From: an uncultured Prevotella sp.
GTDB taxonomy: Bacteria; Bacteroidota; Bacteroidia; Bacteroidales; Bacteroidaceae
DNA: 17,578 bases
Assembly: GCA_900546575.1 (NCBI GenBank)
Contig: URDM01000062.1
Location: forward strand, 1 to 17,578
Reading direction: 5' to 3'
In this document: positions 13,987-17,578 of the stretch, one piece after another
Numbering within the stretch: position 1 is the stretch's first letter
How the letters are laid out: the number at the start of each line of letters is the position of its first letter
Notes under the pieces: generated by a model
Told to the model about the DNA's origin: nothing
The model's database searches: none
What the model saw: the letters and a program-made list of their open reading frames with translations, nothing else
Made by a program: the position numbers and the translations under genes

Positions 13987-16900
13987 TCATATTTTCTGCA
14001 TCAATTTTATGGTTTCTGCCAATGCATGTATGATATATAGATAATGTTTTATATCGTCAAATACCAACGTTCGGCCTTTCCTGTCTTTAAGCCACTTTTG
14101 TGCAGGTTGGTAACCTCCAATATAGAAGTCCCAAACCTCTTCTGGTACGTTGCCGAAGTATTGTTGTTTGTTAATCCATACTTGTTTGTCTTTCCATTTG
14201 AGCATATCAATTTGTTGTGAGCCGGATTCTGGGAATGTCGTGTCACATTTCCAGTTTTGTGTATTCCTCATCATGTGTAAGTCGATGAGTTGTTGGCCTA
14301 TTTGTGCAAGTCGTACAAACTCTGACTCAGATGTTGGTAATGGAATGCGAGGAAAATCCATCTTAAGAAACTCTTTGTATCTTTCTCTATAAGATGGCGA
14401 ATGAAGTACCGCATAGATATATGCCAACAGCTCTTCGGGGGAAGTAACTCGTCCTATAGCATTATTAAACTTCTGCCATTCTTCATCGTTCAGATTTGCA
14501 ACCTTTGTCTCTTTGCCAAATTCATTGGTATAGAGATAGAGGGGGAATACATAGCCACGTTCTTTGGTCTTGTTCGATACACGACAGTCATCTATTATAT
14601 GATTGTCTATAGAAACATGCGACCATTCGTTTCCTGCTATTTGTCGGCAAGTTAAAAGTGCTATATTATCATGACCAATAAAATTCTTCATCAAAATTTC
14701 TCGTGGTCTTTCAATCAATTTTGTGTCATAATACACAAAGCGTTTGTCAAATGGTCGATAAGCATATTCTTGTATGAAATCCTTTGAAGCTACACCATCA
14801 TAATAAGTTGAAACTTTGTGTAGGAGGTCTTTAGGATTAAAATCAACAAGAATCTTATCCTTGGCTGTTACTACAGAAACATTTGTTTGGCAAAATATAC
14901 TATCCAATGACACCCCTTTCTCATACTCCTCCATCAGTTCGAAATCCTTTGGTACGAAGAAGTACATTGGTGCAATGGGATTGAGTTCCTTATACTTCAC
15001 TTCAGAGAATGGAGTATTTGTGAGGAAGTTATATTTTTCCTCACGTTTACCATAAAGGTCATAATAGTAAACTTTTCCAAGTTCCTTCGCTTTTTTCTCG
15101 CCTGTTTTTATAAACAGGTTTATGCTTACACCTTGCTGTATGTCGAATACATTCTCGTCGGGTGAACCGTCGGGACATATCTCCTTCTTCTTGTTGTTGC
15201 CATGCAAGTTGATTGTGTATATCTTATCAAAGGTTTTCAACAAGTTCCAACGCATGCCACGGAATGTCGGATTGTCCAAGAATCCATGTGGATTGATAAA
15301 TCCTATGACACCACATTCGTTACGTTCAATATAATATTGTGCCAAACGGATAAACTTCACATAATCGTCGTTAATCCATTTGGGGTTACGTTCTTTCAAA
15401 TGAGTCTCGCCGCCTGGTTCTTTCTTGTAATCTTCCATCAAGTGCATAATCCACTCTCCTTTGTTTTGGCTTTCTCCCGAGTATGGAGGATTTCCTATCA
15501 TTACCATTACCGGACAGTCGCGCTTGATACGATTGGCTGCACTTGCTTCGTCGCTGAGCCATTGTGCCCACAAAGAACCAGTGTCGGGATGGCATTCTTC
15601 GAGTGAATTGGTAAGATATATCTTCAGACGCTTCTTGTTTTCAGCATGGTTGAAGCCAGTTTGCTCAAGCAGCATATCGAGTTTCAGATGAGCTACAGCA
15701 TAGCTTGCCATAAGCAACTCAAAGCCATGAAGACGTGGCAATAGGTGGTCGTTGACATAACCTTGCCACATACCTTGCATATCATGAAATTTATCGTAGA
15801 TTTGGTTTACAACTTCAGCCAAGAAAGTTCCGGTGCCTGTAGCCGGGTCGAGTATCTGCACTCGATGCATTTCTTTTCTGATAGTTGGTTTTGTCAGTTT
15901 TCCATTAATTCTCTCACCTTTTTTGTATTGTTCGTTTACTACTTCGTGTATGAATTTTGAATGGTCGGCAAGACCTTCTGCAAGGTTGAAGTCACGCTTT
16001 AGTATTTCGTCTACAGCACGCACTATGAATTGTACCACTGACAGTGGGGTATACCATACACCTTTGGTTTTTCGCAATGATGGATTGTATGCAGACAGGA
16101 AGTCCTCGTAGAAATGAATCATCGGGTCATGATGCAGTCCTTTCTTCTTGTAATTCTTCATGACTTTCTGTACATCTGTAGCAAGGAAAATGTTCACCAA
16201 ATCATCCACCACCCATGCTATTCGTTCATCAAGGTCGTAGCCTGCTATTTGCTGGAAAATATTGCGTAGGAAAGGGTTGGTTTTCGGAATAAGATTGGCA
16301 GCTTCCTGTCGTGAAAAATTATCAGGAGTATTGTCGTGCAAGCGTGCTGCAAACATTCCATATGCAACAGTTTGAGCATATATGTCGGCAAATCCTTCTG
16401 TGGTAAGGTCGTTAATTAATACCAATCTGAAGGCTTTTAGCTGACCTTGCAATTGTCTGTTCGCATCCTCTTCTTCCCCTTCGCTTTCTGCAATACGAAA
16501 TGCATTGTTGATAGTAGAAGCCAAAATGCGGGCCTTTGCTGCCATTTGTTCCGCAAGGCGTTTAGCTGTAGTTATAGGTGTAGGTTGAGTTGTGGCAATA
16601 TGATTTATCAATTCTTTAAAATCCTCAACGCTATCTTTGCATAAGTCTATTTTGTCACCATGAACTTCTGCAAGGCGCACGTTTCTTACCCATTCTCCAT
16701 TTTCATAGAGATGGAAATTAAGATAGTCGGTAAAGATGATATGATCAAGACTTTTTTTATAACGATTGAACTGTTCCTTGTTTTCTTTTCTGCCGTCAAG
16801 GTCTCTATCGTCAATGTCCTTAGCTTCTATATAAAAAACTGGAGTGTTGGTCTTTTTTGAAGAAATGATGAAGTCTGGAGCACCGCAGTCAATTCTTGCA

Positions 16901-17034
16901 GGCTCATTTGTAATAACAAGACCATCAAGCATTTCATTGAGCAATTGTTGAAGCATAGGTCGGTACGAATGCTCACGAGCTATGCCAGTACGGAACTGTT
17001 CGTTGATTGATTTTATATATATAGCTATATCCAT
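13987..17034 (-). CDS. Single-chain restriction-modification enzyme (type ISP / IIG-like), 1015 aa
   Basis: One polypeptide carries both nuclease and N6-adenine methyltransferase parts. Residues about 1-130 form a PD-(D/E)xK nuclease-like domain with APD (P53-D54) and IEAK (E70, K72). A helical linker (about 150-320) follows. The methyltransferase begins near KGVWYTP (325-330), with the S-adenosylmethionine motif DPATGTGTF at 396-404 and the catalytic NPPY at 515-518. The remaining 480 residues resemble the C-terminal specificity part of type ISP enzymes and should read the DNA target. Classical type ISP enzymes also have a RecA-type helicase; I see no Walker A motif here, so the architecture is closer to type IIG. 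The start ATG at 17034 has a promoter-like box upstream. No frameshift is visible. Because cutting and methylation sit in one chain, no separate protecting methylase is needed next to it, and I see none. Confidence 0.9.
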   Translation of the reverse strand: MDIAIYIKSINEQFRTGIAREHSYRPMLQQLLNEMLDGLVITNEPARIDCGAPDFIISSKKTNTPVFYIEAKDIDDRDLDGRKENKEQFNRYKKSLDHIIFTDYLNFHLYENGEWVRNVRLAEVHGDKIDLCKDSVEDFKELINHIATTQPTPITTAKRLAEQMAAKARILASTINNAFRIAESEGEEEDANRQLQGQLKAFRLVLINDLTTEGFADIYAQTVAYGMFAARLHDNTPDNFSRQEAANLIPKTNPFLRNIFQQIAGYDLDERIAWVVDDLVNIFLATDVQKVMKNYKKKGLHHDPMIHFYEDFLSAYNPSLRKTKGVWYTPLSVVQFIVRAVDEILKRDFNLAEGLADHSKFIHEVVNEQYKKGERINGKLTKPTIRKEMHRVQILDPATGTGTFLAEVVNQIYDKFHDMQGMWQGYVNDHLLPRLHGFELLMASYAVAHLKLDMLLEQTGFNHAENKKRLKIYLTNSLEECHPDTGSLWAQWLSDEASAANRIKRDCPVMVMIGNPPYSGESQNKGEWIMHLMEDYKKEPGGETHLKERNPKWINDDYVKFIRLAQYYIERNECGVIGFINPHGFLDNPTFRGMRWNLLKTFDKIYTINLHGNNKKKEICPDGSPDENVFDIQQGVSINLFIKTGEKKAKELGKVYYYDLYGKREEKYNFLTNTPFSEVKYKELNPIAPMYFFVPKDFELMEEYEKGVSLDSIFCQTNVSVVTAKDKILVDFNPKDLLHKVSTYYDGVASKDFIQEYAYRPFDKRFVYYDTKLIERPREILMKNFIGHDNIALLTCRQIAGNEWSHVSIDNHIIDDCRVSNKTKERGYVFPLYLYTNEFGKETKVANLNDEEWQKFNNAIGRVTSPEELLAYIYAVLHSPSYRERYKEFLKMDFPRIPLPTSESEFVRLAQIGQQLIDLHMMRNTQNWKCDTTFPESGSQQIDMLKWKDKQVWINKQQYFGNVPEEVWDFYIGGYQPAQKWLKDRKGRTLVFDDIKHYLYIIHALAETIKLMQKI

Positions 17035-17060
17035 ATTAATATTTCTGTAGTATTATATTG

Positions 17061-17091
17061 CAAATATAGATATAATTTCCGAATTATAAGT
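17061..17091 (-). promoter_or_regulatory. Probable promoter of the restriction-modification gene
   Basis: On the minus strand TATATTTG (17068-17061) matches the Bacteroidetes -7 consensus fully and lies 26 bases before the ATG. The -33 region (around 17088-17092) reads TGACTT rather than TTTG, so it is only partly supported. Confidence 0.45.
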
Positions 17092-17120
17092 CAGTTGGGA
17101 ATTAAAAACAGAACACCTCT

Positions 17121-17241
17121 TTCGCTCTCCGTTGTTCTTTCGTTCATCCTCCGTAGTGAACTCAATCTACCTCCGTTAATGAAGCGGAAGCATAACGGAG
17201 GCATAACGAAGATAAATCGAAGAGTGAACGAGGATGGAACG
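17121..17241. repeat. Array of eleven 11-bp units, each mostly ending in CG
   Basis: From 17121 the sequence divides into eleven consecutive 11-base units, ten of which end in CG (the exception is 17154-17164). The first five lean to pyrimidine-rich forms such as TTCATCCTCCG. The last six lean to purine-rich forms such as GAGGCATAACG and AAGAGTGAACG. The two halves are thus roughly inverted around 17175, with CCTCCGTTA (17170-17178) facing TAACGGAGG (17193-17201). A period of 11 is not a multiple of three, so this is not a protein repeat. The array lies between the divergent promoters of the restriction gene and the gene starting at 17533. Confidence 0.8.
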
Positions 17242-17375
17242 ATGGTACTATTGCCAATATATATTAATTATTATACATCATGTTATTGCGTAATGTAATT
17301 GTAATATATATAATACTGTCGTAAAGATAGGAAATGTTAAATATTGGTGGCATAATGTAATTTATTCGTAGTTTC

Positions 17376-17407
17376 TTTGCTTTTTTAATTCTTTTGAAAT
17401 ATATTTG
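17376..17407 (+). promoter_or_regulatory. Canonical promoter for the gene at the right edge
   Basis: TTTG (17376-17379), 20 bases, TATATTTG (17400-17407), a full match to the Bacteroidetes consensus. It would give a leader of about 120 bases before the ATG at 17533; I see no clear riboswitch or terminator hairpin in that leader. Confidence 0.6.
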
Positions 17408-17532
17408 CAAATTATAATTAGGGTCTACTAATTAAATGTAACCAACTGAAGTTCAATAAATTACCTCCCAATATATTTCCGTAGTTCACTGGAAATGATT
17501 ACCTTTGGGTGTTAAAATCAACAAGAATCGAC

Positions 17533-17578
17533 ATGAAATACTACTCCCAATACCACAGTCACGAGCTGTTTGAGCTTC
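17533..17578 (+). CDS. Start of an unidentified gene, cut by the window end
   Basis: An ATG at 17533 opens a frame that reads MKYYSQYHSHELFEL to the window edge without a stop. A canonical promoter lies about 125 bases upstream and no other gene intervenes, which supports a real start. Fifteen residues are too few to name a family, and no signal peptide is evident. Confidence 0.45.
   Translation, partial: MKYYSQYHSHELFEL

Noticed and set aside
17121..17241. CRISPR-like or insertion-sequence end
   Set aside because: Units are only 11 bases with no spacers, and there is no transposase or target-site duplication next to them.

Overview
The window looks like chromosome from a Bacteroidales bacterium, most likely Prevotella or a close relative. 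The evidence is an sprA homologue directly behind ruvA, a tmRNA whose tag reads GENNYALAA, a surface leucine-rich-repeat gene end of the BspA type, and promoters of the Bacteroidetes form (TTTG, 19-20 bases, TAnnTTTG). No species can be named from the sequence alone.

Layout. (1) 1-950: an AT-rich flank and a two-gene cassette, a DUF2188 protein and a small HNH-like zinc protein, closed by a hairpin terminator. (2) 1124-1882: the 3' end of a BspA-like surface protein whose 5' part is gone, with its own terminator. (3) 1960-10249: a conserved core block with ruvA and the very long sprA, which encodes the outer-membrane channel of the type IX secretion system, then a strong terminator. (4) 10277-11366: an array of about six near-palindromic units of about 21 bp, then a tyrosine recombinase on the minus strand. 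(5) 11391-11880: the tmRNA gene ssrA (minus) with terminator and a canonical promoter. (6) 11881-13966: a decayed, mobile-looking stretch with a collapsed AlbA_2-type gene, an ADP-ribosylglycohydrolase and a frameshifted membrane-protein gene, the latter two lying between two related 111-bp copies. (7) 13987-17091: a single-chain nuclease-methyltransferase of the type ISP / IIG restriction kind, with its promoter. (8) 17121-17578: an array of eleven 11-bp units, a canonical plus-strand promoter and the first 15 codons of a gene that runs off the window.

How the parts relate. ruvA (Holliday-junction binding) and sprA (protein export) are core genes that share a strand and are probably co-transcribed. 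The truncated BspA-like protein ends in what resembles a type IX sorting domain, so its ancestor was probably exported through SprA. The right third is accessory: a restriction-modification enzyme, a possible ADP-ribose-removing enzyme, gene remnants and repeats, beside ssrA and a recombinase, a typical place for gene turnover. I see no CRISPR array, tRNA, rRNA or complete insertion sequence. The best leads for something undescribed are the two unexplained repeat arrays (10277-10400 and 17121-17241) and the repeat-flanked ADP-ribosylglycohydrolase module.
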